From Crocodylus rhombifer (taxonomy: Eukaryota; Chordata; Crocodylia; Crocodylidae): DNA of 64,000 bases. Shown here one piece after another: positions 35,166 through 46,293 of the stretch. Both the position numbers and the translations under genes were made by a program. The stretch's first letter is position 1. Every line of letters begins with the position of its first letter. A model generated the notes under the pieces. It saw only the letters and a list, made by a program, of their open reading frames with translations. It was not told the origin of the DNA and searched no databases. Location: positions 587,849 through 651,848 of the forward strand of contig JAVSML010024599.1 of NCBI GenBank assembly GCA_038503035.1. Direction: 5' to 3'.

Positions 35166-36559
35166 CCCCCAGCATCCCAGCATGCTTCTCAGCCATCAGC
35201 TGGGCTGGGCTGGGGTGTCCGCTTCAAAGAGCAGGGCTGGCCCCAGCCCTCTCCTCCCTAGCTGGAGCTTCAGCAGGCTGAGAAGGAGGTGGAGACTGTA
35301 GCCGGGACACAGCAGCATCTGCCTGGCTTCCCCCTATCCCCCCGCCCCTCGCTGCTTGCTCAAGCAGGGACCCCCCCCACTCTCCCACATCACATACCTC
35401 AGCAGCATGGACCCCAGCCACTATCTGGTTATGGTCAGGCTACCCCGATGCTAGCTAATGCTGAGAGGTATCTATGTGTGTGTCTCCAATTTTACTTGAA
35501 CAAAGGTAGACAGAACAGTGTCTGCTTAGGGCTTTTTGGAGCTAATCAACAGGTCAGCTGGTAATGTCTCTCTGTTCTTCCTTAAAAATACATTACAAAA
35601 AACAGTTTAAGAAGAGCTTGAACTAATGAGAGAGAAGCTCTGTTTTCTTGATGGGCTGATATGCTTTGTGTTCTAATAAGCTCCCTGCTGGCTTGCTGTC
35701 AGTGTTCAACAGGGAACAGGGAGAGGTGTGAGAAATGACCTGGTTTGCAAAGAATGCAGTGCCTGTCAGTTTGTTGCAGACAGTATGAAGAAGCAGGGAG
35801 AGGGAGATTGAAAAGTCCAGTATCATCAACAGATGCATGCAGTCTACACAAGCAGTCCTCCCTCTCCCCCTCCCCCCACTATGCTTTGCTTCAGCGTGCT
35901 AGCTGGGGCCAGAGGCCAGGGTCTGGCAACAGTCCTTGCCCCTTGAGCAGTGGGGGGGCGGGGGACGGGAAGCCTGGTGAGGGCTGCTTCCCTTTCCCCC
36001 TGCAGGTTTCCCCTCCCTCTCCAGCACACCCCTGCTGGGGACTATTCAGGCCAGGGTGGAGCTTTAAACCCCTCCCTAATCATAGCATCCTGCTGGGGCC
36101 TGGTCACACCCTTCCCTCAGCTCAGCATTCTGGAATGAAAAGGAAGGCTTGGTCTAGTGCCCCCCAGCTTCTAGCCTGCGACACTGTAGGCATGTGACTG
36201 CATTTCCTGAATCAAAAGTGAATGTGGCAGTGCTGGGGTGCATGGAATGTCCCACAGAAGCTCAGGGGGCTCCCCAGCACACTTGGCAGCAAACCTGGAA
36301 GTGAACCAGAAACATTTCTGGATCCACCGGGGAGCATGCCTCCCCAGCTTGGTGACTGGTGCCTCCTGGATCTGTGGGAACACCTGGTGTCCCCCCGCAG
36401 CTGAATGCTGAGCCAGGGGAGGCATGGGGGGGGGCAGTACTTCCGGTCCAGTTCTGGGTTCACCACCAAGCATGTGGAGGGCCCCCCTGCACTCCTGTGG
36501 GATGCTGAATGTGCCTCAGCATCGCAGTCATCACAAGTCACTCTGGTAACTCGAGGTAT
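35166..36559. repeat. GC-rich repeat composite
   Basis: GC-rich blocks at about 35200-35440 and 35850-36500 flank a more AT-rich interval. C and G homopolymers are frequent. The frames of 90-150 codons on both strands overlap one another and are proline-, glycine- and serine-rich. I read this as one or more non-autonomous DNA-element cores. The exact boundaries are not resolved. Confidence 0.35.
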
Positions 36560-36706
36560 ATAGAAAAAACTTTTAAAGCTGTGTCTACGGCTGAATCACT
36601 GATTCTCTGAATTGGCATTGAATCTTCAGATTTAGATTTGAATCGAATCACTGTCCTTGATTCGGGCCAAATCCAAATTGAATAGGGCCCACTTTGCACA
36701 CCCCTA
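36560..36706. mobile_element. hAT-type AT-rich terminus ending near 36706
   Basis: The right edge actttgcacacccctag is the complement of a taggggtgtgcaaag terminus. It follows a run of gattcg/gaatc-type words near 36600-36680. The same combination, a gtgcaaag terminus plus gattc-rich subterminal DNA, marks the element at 55283-56083. The matching left end was not found. Confidence 0.5.
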
Positions 36707-37741
36707 GTGCCACCCCAGTAGAATATTGGTTTTCATCTGGGGCTGCAGCACTGTTCTGGATAGTACAAAATGTAGGTTTAAATCCACAGGCAGATTTGGC
36801 CCCTAGTTTTTGACTTCCTGAGCAAAAGCTCGAAATACTAGGCCATTATATGGAGTGCGGCACTTTCTTTTCTTGCTGTCTATTAAAATAAGGGTGGACT
36901 CGTATTCTGAGCTGCAGACCCTGAGAAGATATTATCAGGTCTCTGTAGTCTTGAGTGAGGCTTCTCACCTCTATCCTTAGTGTTTCCCCATTGGTTAGGT
37001 AGAGGCAGGTAGATGCTATGTTTGGTGATTTTAGGTGGCTCCTTGCTCAAGGTGCTGACTCTTTTTGATTCTGCTCTGAGGCCATATGTTAAGCTGGGAG
37101 GGGTAAATGCCTAGCAAAATGTTCAGGAATCTGCTGTGGGTTAGTCATCTAAAAGTCTTTTGTTGGATTTGGCTTTAAATTTCTTTGCAATGAATAGCAG
37201 CAGTGGAAAGCAGGCTTTTTAAAAAAGTCTATCTGCTGTTATCTAGCCAGCAAGTTGCTCACTTGAAGAATGCTCTGTATAAGAACAGCCATTAATTCAG
37301 GGCAGGAAAGTACTCAGTAGTCCAGTGACATTTTTCTCTTATCCTTTTCACTCCCATCCTCTTGTTTAGAAGAAAAGATTAAAGGAAATTAGAAAATGGA
37401 AAGAATGAGGAAAGCCAGATGGGGAGAAAGACAGCACTATAAAAAAACCTCCACTTCTCTGCCAAGGTTATCTGGAGGAGAGTGCCTCTGGAATGCTGTC
37501 CACACTTGGTATGTAGATAGAAGCTCTAAGACTAGTATTCATCTAATCAGGGAGCAGCTGCTGTTTGTCTGCGTTATCCCCACACTACTTTTTGGAGAGG
37601 AGGAATTCAGCATTTTATATATTTAATTATGGGGGAGTGTGCGTATGCACGTGAGCATGTGGAATAATAATTAATGGTGAATGTAAATGAGGACTATACT
37701 AGTCAAACTACTATCAGAGAGACTGAGAGGAAGCTGTAAAC
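36707..37741. other. Non-coding sequence
   Basis: Mixed, mostly AT-rich DNA with nothing recognised. Confidence 0.45.
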
Positions 37742-39091
37742 CAGGGCTGTCCAATTTGTCGGCCACTGAAGGCTGCATCCCATGCAGACTGTACCAGTGG
37801 GGGCTTCATGCTATGCAGTCTATAGCCAGAGGGCCACTCCAGGTTGCTCTCGAGCAGGTACCCCTTCTCTACTGCACTATGCAGACAGGTCTTCCTTCTC
37901 ATCTTTTCCCATCCCCCCCACCCACACACAGGCTTCCAGTAGTGCAACTTGGGATGGTGGGGTAAGTGAGTGGGGCACCTTAGGGGTGCCAAAATTGTGT
38001 CCCTACACCTGCAGTGTTCATATCCCAGCAGCAGAAGCAGCCCTATGGAGTTGCTTCTGCAGCAGCAGCTGGGTGCTGCTGTAGAAGGAACAGCCAGGGT
38101 GGGCAGACCACGCTGCAGAGAATATTTTGGAGTCCCTAGCTTTGAGTAAGACTCCTGAACCTGCCCCCTGCCCCACCTCTCCAGCCTTCCCCAAGCTCTT
38201 GAAACCCCTGCCCCTCTGGTACTTAGTGGCACCTAACCTCTTCCCTGCAGGGTTTGACCAGGGTACAAATTCTACTTGCTACATCTCTGGGTACTTGCAC
38301 TGCTCCAGGATATGTGGTGGCAGACGGGTCCCCATGGCAGGCCACCTCCTCAGCTAACCCCCCAGGCTGGACACAGGTAGCCAGAAGCCTCCATCAGGGC
38401 CTAGCCATCCACTCAACTCCCTGCCACCCAAACGGTCAGTTAGGATCAGGTGACCCTCCAGTGGCCTCTATATAAACCTTGGCATAGGAGCAGGAAATGT
38501 TCAGGCAACATGACTCAATTTGTGCCTAGGCTGCTTTGCTGTTTCTCTCAGCTTGTCCCTCTGTCAGGTCTCTGCCTGATCCCTCAGCTACCTAACCTGG
38601 CTTGCCCTCAGACTCCACACTCAGTCTGACCCTCTGGCTTCCTAACTCGGCTTCTTTCTCAACCTGACTCTTGGCTTTATCTCCTGGCTATCCAACCTGG
38701 TTTTCCTTCTACTTCTGTGCTCTGTTGGATTTTCTAGCCCTCTGACTTGGCTTATTGGACTGGCCTCCTGGCTTCCCAGCGCTTGGATTCTATGCAGTCT
38801 TTTCTGATCTTGGTTTCTCCCCCCAGACCCTGAGTGACTCCCAGACGTGGCTTCCTGTGACCCACTGTGACACGATGGGTTCTCCCACTGCACCACGCCA
38901 CAAGTCCCCATGTGCTACCTTGTCCCGGGGGTAGGTGCAGGAAGTGGATGCTGGAGGGATAGCTTGGCATCTCTGAATGCTGCTGCAGCTGGAGTGACAG
39001 AGGGAGTAGTGGCCTGGTGGAACCCTGGGGGTTGCAGATCAACCCTTCATGGCCTGAATGCAGCTCTTGGTCCACCAGCTGGGCAGCCCTG
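37742..39091. mobile_element. Non-autonomous hAT element, 1.35 kb
   Basis: The left end cagggctgtccaatttg and the right end accagctgggcagccctg are inverted termini of a hAT family also present as the short copy at 41129-41382. The flanking 8-mers ctgtaaac and cagtcatc agree at five positions. The interior is GC-rich. From about 38500 to 38860 it contains a degenerate tandem pattern of ctc(t/c)ggctt-cctaac-ctggctt words. No transposase frame is recognised. The 172-codon minus-strand frame is serine/proline-rich and unsupported. Confidence 0.7.
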
Positions 39092-39239
39092 CAGTCATCA
39101 ATGAGCAAACAGCACAATACAGCAGATCAGCTTTAAAACTGTTTGTTATATCTAAGATTTGTCGATTGATATCAAGATATCCAAAACTGAAGCTTAGCCA
39201 CTATTTCTGTGCTGCTGAGTTTTCACTAGTACTGTGAAA

Positions 39240-39430
39240 AGGAAGATCTCAAATTATTTTACAGTGATGTACGAATATGTTCATAGATATTTTGCAAATG
39301 AGGAGACTAATGCAGCATTTAAGTGACTTGCCCAAAATCACCAAAAAAAAAAAAAAAAAATTTGTAGATGGAACAAGTATTGAGCTCTTGCCTCCTGACT
39401 GCCCATTCTCTGCTTCAACTACAACATATA
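39240..39430 (+). mobile_element. MIR-type SINE fragment
   Basis: The core reads aatgaggagact ... ttaagtgacttgcccaaaatc, matching the conserved MIR block gatgaggaaactgag ... ttaagtgacttgcccaaggtc. The downstream gagctcttgcctcctgactg also fits. An 18-A run (39343-39360) sits in the middle where MIR has cacacagc. MIR is an ancient, amniote-wide tRNA-derived SINE. Confidence 0.65.
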
Positions 39431-39914
39431 TCTCATCTTATTTAGGTTATATAAATATTCTGAGAATCATTTCTTAGCATTATAAAAATATAGCACACAA
39501 TGGAACTGGCATAAACCATAACTCCATTGGTGAAGTCTGCCTCAGGCTCTTGCATTGTAGCAGTATTATTTTTCTTATCTAAAATGTAATGACCTACTGT
39601 TATTCTCAGGAATAGAGTCAAAATGGCCCAGTCAGATGCACATACACTTGCATATTTTTTAAAAGCTTGATCTGCTTAATTTCAGCTCTAATACCAGTAT
39701 GTATTGCAAATGGAAAACTATATTGCATATTAAGTGGAAATCTCAGAGCTGTTGCAAATGGTCTGCTTCAAAATTAAATCCATACACACTGCTTTTTCTA
39801 TAACATGAGGAGTACAAGGCATTTCTGTAACTCAAAGGATGTAGGATATTTTAATAGACTGAGGTACAGACTGAATCTAACAAACTGGTAGGTTTGCTTT
39901 TTATTTGCTTTAAA
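39431..39914. other. AT-rich non-coding sequence
   Basis: Nothing recognised before the CR1 fragment starts. Confidence 0.45.
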
Positions 39915-40530
39915 TGAGATGAAATGAGATTGGCCAAGCAATCCCGCAACAAACCCGTGCTGGGTATCCCTCAGGATATTGCCGTCAGCTAGTCTGTTAA
40001 GGATGGCCTCTTTGATAATCTTTTCCAAGACCTTTTCCAGGATAGAGGTCAGGCTGATGGGCCTGTAGTTTGCCCGATCTACTTTCCTCCCTTTCTTGAA
40101 GATAGGCACCACATTGGCCTTCTTCCAGTCTTCGGGCATTTCACCAGGAGTTTTCAAAGATCCATGCCAGGGGCTGAGCTATGATGCTCGCCAGCTCAAG
40201 TACCCTTGGGTGTAAACCATCAGGGCCAGCTGACTTGAAGGTATCCAGCCTGTCAAGGTGTTCCTTCATGAGGTCAGCTTCAATCGAGGGTAAGGAATCT
40301 CCCTCACTCAGGCCTCCCTGACCCACAGTGGGCAGGAGTGTCCCATGGGACTGGTGAAAAACTGACACAAAATACCCATTAAGCAAGTTCACTTTTTCAT
40401 GGGCGTTGGTTGTCAGTTGTTCCATCTAGTTTAGCAGGGGTCCAGTGTTGCCCTTGCTTTTCCTCCGGCTCTCCACATATCTAAAAAAAGACTTTTTATT
40501 GTCATTGATATTTGTAGCTAGTTGGGACAA
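39915..40530 (-). mobile_element. CR1 LINE internal fragment
   Basis: The minus-strand frames give, in order, EQLTTNAHEKVNLLNGYF and FKSAGPDGLHPRVLELAS (40141-40425). The reverse-transcriptase entry then follows: MPEDWKKANVVPIFKKGRKVD, RPISLTSILEKVLEK and QHGFVAG (39798-40157). Both CR1 ends are missing. It closely resembles the matching part of the copy at 23726-25985, so both belong to one CR1 subfamily. A frameshift near 40145 separates the two frames. Confidence 0.9.
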
Positions 40531-41128
40531 TAAAAAAATCCCTTTAAGCTCTGGTTAAATTTTTTTACCAGGAGAACAAAGCTGGGAGAATTCTTCTAGA
40601 TTATTTGAATGCATCTGTGCAGCCATAGAGACACCAGATAATGCACCTGGCTTAGTTCCACAGCTCTCAATGTGATGGTTTTGCAGATGCAGAGATGCAG
40701 CCAAGTCTCCACTTCTGGAGATGTGGAACCCTCAATCATTCCGTAACAAGCATGCCAAATGTCTTGTAAAGTCTGCTACATTTTTAGTCCTCTTTTTTGC
40801 AGCAAAACCCTACCCACAAAAGACCAGAACTTGTGCTTGGGTCTATTTCCAAGATTCCTTCATGTTCACATTTCCATGTCAATCTTTTTCTGCTGTTCAT
40901 TCTGCCTTCACACTTCCTCCCTATGCCAGCATCAGCATGTAAGTAGTGTGTGATGCTTTGGAGTGTTTTGGGAAGCATCTGAAAGGTCTGAATAAACAGA
41001 GATGTGTGTTTGTTTGTTTTTTAAACTGATCCTGCCAGTAAGTCCATTGCGTTGAACAGCAATTTTACACCATAATTAATTATTCAAGTAGAAGATATAA
41101 TGTCGTAGGAAAGCTTCTGGTACTATAT
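40531..41128. other. Non-coding sequence
   Basis: No recognised feature. A short T-rich patch lies near 41010. Confidence 0.45.
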
Positions 41129-41382
41129 CAGGGCTGCCCAACTTCTAAGAAGCTGTGGGATGTGTACTGCACAAGCCACAACAGTGTGAGCCTTTGATCC
41201 CTTGGTCTGCATGCTATGTGGGTGCCTCTCCAACTGTCCTGTATGCATGGACTTCCAGACCTCATGCTTGGCTTCCTGACCACAGCCTCACCTGCTGCAC
41301 TGTGCCACAGTGGGGGAGAGGCCGTTGAGTGGGAGCTTAGAGCCCACAGATTAACCCAGAAGCCACCAGCTGGACAGCCATA
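41129..41382. mobile_element. Short non-autonomous hAT element, 254 bp
   Basis: The left end cagggctgcccaacttc and the right end caccagctggacagccata match the termini of the element at 37742-39091. The flanking 8-mers tactatat and atctatat agree at six of eight positions, supporting a hAT-type target duplication. It is an internally deleted relative without coding capacity. Confidence 0.7.
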
Positions 41383-41831
41383 ATCTATATTAATGACTGC
41401 GCTTGCTTTTGAAGCCCTAATAATTCCTTTTGCATCTAAGCCATAATAATAAAATTAAAATCTCCTCCTCTTTCACTCCCCTCAAACAAACACCACCCTG
41501 CCTCATCTACCCTCAAGAACACTATTTTTAAAAATAAAGATATAAAATAGTTGCAGGGTCTGAGTGAAAGGCTCAGTTTTTCAATAGTCAGGTTGACACA
41601 GAGTTGGCAAATCAGCCCTGTGAAGTATACAATCTCACTGACTCAATGAAAACTTGTTTTGCCAGAAGCTCCAGCTATGTTGCTCTTAATAGAGTTTACT
41701 GAATTAGATGAAACATCTCCTTGGAAAGCCCAAAAGCAAAAGGTAGAACAAGATGTCCATTAAAAAAGGTGAAAAAAAGAAAAACCCCACTTTTACCAAA
41801 CCAGAATATACCTTCTATATTGGCATTCTTC
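41383..41831. other. AT-rich non-coding sequence
   Basis: Nothing recognised. A-rich stretches lie near 41760-41785. Confidence 0.45.
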
Positions 41832-41956
41832 CCATCTCCTACACCTTTTACTGAAACAGTATGACAACTCATTGTGCAAAGAGTGGAATTAATATTCTTC
41901 CACTTATTTTAAAGGTGAAGAGTTTGTGATCTGAAAAAACTGGAGGGGTTGTCATG
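41832..41956 (+). repeat. Left arm of a 125-bp inverted duplication
   Basis: This arm (ccatctcctacacc ... ggggttgtcatg) is the reverse complement of 42562-42685 with about five differences. The spacer is 605 bp. The similarity stops abruptly at 41956, so the arm is a discrete unit and not part of a longer palindrome. It lies outside the recognisable coding part of the hAT element. Confidence 0.85.
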
Positions 41957-42260
41957 CCAGGACATTTGTTTGGCATTGGAAGCTGCTGTACCTCTTGCAT
42001 TCCCCCACTTCCCACACTGTCCCCAAGTCACGGATTGCCCAAAGGGTTTTTGGGGCCTGGGGCAGGTGTTATGTTGGAAGCCCCACCACTGCCCCCTACA
42101 AGGACCCATGTGTGTGTGTACAAAGCTGGGGGACCACGTGCGAGACTTCTTGCACGCACATATCACGTGAGAATTTTCACATGCAGGTCCTCCTTCCCTT
42201 GCCCTGGGAAGTGGAAACGAGGGCTAGGCAGAGAGAATTTACCTTGGAGACAGGTTACTA
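41957..42260. repeat. GC-rich segment beside the hAT 3' end
   Basis: GC-rich DNA with the phrase ggggcctggggcaggtgtt, similar in style to ggggcccagggcaaattg at 46180. It may be the non-coding end of the hAT element or a neighbouring short element. No terminus was identified. Confidence 0.3.
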
Positions 42261-44890
42261 AAGCAAAATGACATTAATAGTTTGCAAGTGAAACATTTAT
42301 TAAACTTATGCTACAAAGTTAGGAACTTAAGAACAAAATGAGAAGAGGAAAGTTTAAATAAAGTATTACCTTCTGGCCTTTGTGGATGCAGTCATCAGTT
42401 ACATCATCATAATTTTTTTGCTCTGCAAGTGCGTTCTCCACTGAGAACGTGATCAAATGGTTCAGCCTATCCTCCCCAATCACTGGTAGCAGATAATTCT
42501 TAATAATTTTAAGCTTACTAAAAATGCATGGATGCAGCACTGCCCTGTTAAACTTATGCAACATGGCAACCCCTCCAGTTTTTCAGATCACAAACTCTTC
42601 ACCTTTAAAATAAGTGGAATAATATTAATTCCACTCTTTGCACAATGAGTTGTCATACTGTTTCAGTTAAGGGTGTAGGAGATGGATGCAGCAGGGACTG
42701 GCAAAACAACAAACATTTTCAAGCAAACTCATATCTGACGGAACAGAGATTCTACACCTTTGCCATAAATCTGGTTCAAAAGCTCAAGCGCAGTGCCCAG
42801 GGCTCCTCCAGAGGTGCACAAATTTGAGTCTTTCCTAATTTTGTCAAACAGGCAAAATTCTTTTTGCAACTCATCCTTGTTCACATCTTGTGGGTATGTG
42901 GTAGACAGGGACTCTGCAAACTTTGCAATTTCTTCAACCTCTGCAACAGCTGGTGGGTCAAGTATGGGTGAAAACAAGCTTGAGAATTTCCCCATGGTCT
43001 CAGCTAGGCTTTGGATATCTGAGAGGAGCATATCCATGGCTGTGATGAACACTTCAACCCTGAATTTATCTTCAGGGGAAGAGATTGTGTGTTCTGTATT
43101 GGCTGGCTCATCATGAAAACACTTTGTCCTTTAGATTCTTCTGTGTGTTCTCTTGAATTTGGTGGTGATACCTAGTGATGACCTTAGCTTCTGTAAAAAG
43201 ACTTGGCCAGGAATCATTCAACCATTGAATTTCTTTTAGGAGGCTCTCTACATCTTACACCCCTTCTTGGATCCTTGAACAAGCTTGCTTTGGATATTGA
43301 TGGGCTGCAATATCTTGTACCACACTGTAGTCAGAAGGATGAATTCAAAGGATTGCATCCATTCAATAAAACCTGAAACATCAGCCTGGGTTTCTACTGT
43401 CAAGTCTAATTTTTCCTCAATTTTGAAGAGAGAATCCAGCATCCCTTTAGGATTTTTCATGAGGGGGCAAACAGCATTGATTCTTGAGCTCCAACTGGTT
43501 GTTGACATGGAATGAAGAGAGCGTCCTACAGTTTCCTGAAGAATTTTCCATGTTGCAGGACTGCGTGAAAATACAGTGTGCAGCTTCTGTACATTTCTGA
43601 AATATGTTTTCACTTTGGGGCTCTTCTCCATGTCATGGGTACCACATAAGTTCAGAGAGTGTGCACTGCAGGGTGAAAACAATGCCTGAGGATTTTCATC
43701 CTGTATCCTAGTTTTCATGCTCTGGTATTTTCTAGACATATTTGAAGAATTGTTGTACCCTTGGCCTCTACAGTTCTGCAACTCTACCTTATGCTCCACC
43801 AGTACTTTCTTTATCTGCTCCATGATGTCAACTCCTTTCTTTTTAACACAGTCCACCATTTTCAGAAATTGTTCCTGCACATCCCATTTTCCATGTTTTT
43901 CATGTACATATCTCATGATAAACACCAACTGCTCAGTTTGCGAGACATCGGGCATCCCATCTATGATGATTCCATAGTAGTGAGCATTTCTCAACTTCTC
44001 AAGAATCATCTTTAGTTTGGAATATGACTTTCTTGGCACACACCTCCAAATACTCATTCTGACTATGCCAGGACATGTAGTGTGCTTGCATTCTCTCCCC
44101 AGTCATTTGATGCTTCATAACAGTTTCAAGACGGCAATTCAGATGTTGATTGTATTTAAGGATGAACTGTACAGTAGAAAGGAACAACCAGCAGTCATGT
44201 TCTAGGTTAGAATGTGATCCCCGGGACGGCAAATTTTGCTCTGCCAGAAACAGGTAATGTCAACCAGACCTCGCAACACTTTGTGCAACTTTTCCTTCTC
44301 TGAGTGTATACCCTTTTCAAGAGCACTATCAATGGCTCCTTTTCCACTAAGAGCATTTGCAAGCATTTGAAGGAAAATGGATGTAGGGAATCACCATCAC
44401 GTGGGAAGCTTGCATTTGTGGGTGGTGGGCCCTTGGATACAATCAGATCCCTTTGCAACCTATTGAGATGCCCCCAGGTGGCTGGGTCCTTAGGGAACAG
44501 TTCCTGGTGAAGCCCAGGTGCAGAGCCAGAAACCAGGTCGATTGTCTCGTTTTTCACAATTGATGCTATGTCTCCTTCAGCTTGCACCACCAAACTTGAT
44601 TCATTTTCACATTCTCCTCCTACATCACTGCTTGCTTCCTTTGTGTTGCTTTCATGATGAGAATGTTCTTCATCCCCTGCAAGTGATGTGCCATCTGCAT
44701 CACCTGTTTCACTTCCAACTTCCTTATTTCCTTTCGCCACCCATCCAAACTGATCCAGTGTCTGTCTCCCCTTTTCATCCCGAGTGCTTTTGCTTTTTTT
44801 TTTCCTTTGTCTCCTTTCTTCTTGATGCCCCAGATTGAAAAGTGTGCTTCAGTTTTTTCTTTCATGGGGATAAGGTGATAAGACAAGGGT
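42261..44890 (-). pseudogene. hAT transposase pseudogene, ZMYM1 / TTF-type zinc-finger hAT group
   Basis: Pieces run from N- to C-terminus leftwards. The N-terminal acidic and TTF-like region is in 44207-44740 (ELFPKDPATWGHLN, FSFKCLQ), with its cysteine cluster broken. The RNase-H-like core is in 43248-44057: YGIIIDGMPDVSQTEQ carries the first catalytic aspartate, followed by CRGQGYNNSSNMSRKY and PCSAHSLNLCGTHD, all typical of this group. The C-terminal linker is in 42729-43052. The hAT dimerisation segment is in 42319-42564 (FSKLKIIKNYLLP, DRLNHLITFSVENAL). Frameshifts and stops separate the blocks. An insertion at 42540-42681 splits the dimerisation region. No matching terminal repeats were found. 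Confidence 0.85.
42540..42681 (-). repeat. 142-bp insertion in hAT dimerisation region, with 12-bp direct repeats
   Basis: The hAT reading runs ...FVVLPVPAAS, is then interrupted, and resumes with FSKLKIIKNYL, where intact relatives have a few residues only. The interruption is bounded by identical copies of atggatgcagca (42528-42539 and 42682-42693). About 120 bp of it is the reverse complement of 41832-41956. There is no poly-A tail or clear terminal inverted repeat. Confidence 0.75.
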
Positions 44891-46134
44891 TGTACTTCTC
44901 CTGAGCACCTCCAAATTCCAAACCTTTTCTGGCAGAGCTGCTCTCTCCTACCAGTTTCCTGGGGCCTGGCTCAGTCTCAAAGGTCTTCTGGTTGTAGCCT
45001 GCTGGCTGGCCTCCTCCACTACTCCCTCCCTTAAGGCTTCACCTTGCACCACTCCTAGGTCTTTTCCCTGTGGTAACTGCCACAGAAAATTACTCTCCAG
45101 TAGGATCTTGCCTGGAAATCTTAGCTGGTGCTCATGTAACCCCCATAAGCTGGGTCATACTTGGTTCAGGCTTGTCGGTGTGGCAGAGGATAAGCAGGCC
45201 CTGTCCCTGTTTAAGGAAAAAGAAAGGAGCTGCAGAGAGAGTAGATAGAGGAATGAGGATTGTTTTTGTACTGTTGCTGGAGAATAAACTTGTATATTTA
45301 GCCTTTAACCCCTTGATTAAGGGCATTGTCAGACTGGTCATATTCTTATGGGCCTTTGAAAGCAACTGCTGCTATTTGAAGGACCAGAAGAGAGCAAGTC
45401 ATCTTTGCAATACTAAAAGCAGGATTTGCAGTTTGGGGCACAGGCTTCTTCAATCAAGAAGGACTTTAATTTTTTTTTCCCCTCAAGAGTTATATAGACA
45501 CTTTGCATTTCAGTACTTTTTGAAGTGGGGAAATATGTGAACTTGAATATGTGCCATGTCTAATGTTGTTATTTTCCTTGGCAAATATAAAGAAAACAAT
45601 ATATATAATTTAAATTACTATATTCTTGCAAATTCATTTCTGACTTTGGCCCTTAAGAACCCACAGAGCTGACGTTCACTCACGACTTGAACTCTTTCCC
45701 CTGGAGGTCTTTCTGTGACAAAAGGCTGGCTCTGCCATCGATCCCTCTTTAAATCTTCCCTGTTCCTTCTCTCCGCACAACAGACTCTGTAACTGGGGCT
45801 ACTTGGCCTAGGCCCTGGACTAGGCCAGTCATAAGCCCACCTGATCAATCTTGTCTCTTGCTGCCCAGAGATAAATAAAGATGTTCCCTTACCGTGATTG
45901 CTTTAGACTCTTCCTTGGACATCAATGCACCAATTACTTAAGCTTCAAATTAGCATCTGTTTTGCACACAACTATGTATAATATTTACTTCCTGGTTGGG
46001 GACGGGGTCCCATAATGTCACAATTACATGTTGAGAATGATTCAATGTCATCTTACACTCTAATACACCAATTTCCTCTTTCATGAAAACAGAATACCAA
46101 GAATTGTGGTGAGCAATGTCACAGGGCAGGAGCC
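44891..46134. other. Non-coding sequence
   Basis: The first 150 bp may be the untranslated or diverged N-terminal part of the hAT element. The rest is mixed composition with no recognised content. An ataaataaagatg motif near 45870 does not mark an identifiable long terminal repeat. Confidence 0.4.
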
Positions 46135-46293
46135 AATGGTACACACAGGAGCTGAGGCAGGGGGCCCTTGCTTTACAGGGGCCCAGGGCAAATTGCCCCA
46201 GTTGCCCCCTATCCTCTGGGCAGCCTTACCCCAAATTGGTGCTCAGGACTGCCACCCAGTTGCATTCTTCCACCAGCCTTAGTTATGCTACTG
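46135..46293. mobile_element. Short hAT-type element, right end clear
   Basis: The right terminus ccttagttatgctactg is the exact complement of the first 17 bases of the element at 31221. The interior is GC-rich with a gggcccagggcaaattgcccc palindrome-like patch. The left boundary is uncertain. Confidence 0.55.

Noticed and set aside
37714..38232. 172-codon minus-strand open frame
   Set aside because: It lies inside a non-autonomous hAT element, is serine/proline-rich, mirrors frames on the other strand and has no recognisable domain.
42729..44740. Domesticated hAT-derived host gene
   Set aside because: Frameshifts, stops and a 142-bp insertion interrupt the coding blocks, and the zinc-finger cysteines are lost. 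No sign of a maintained gene.
45700..45900. Possible long terminal repeat or 3' UTR with ataaataaag
   Set aside because: A single AT-rich motif without paired ends, target duplication or adjacent coding sequence.
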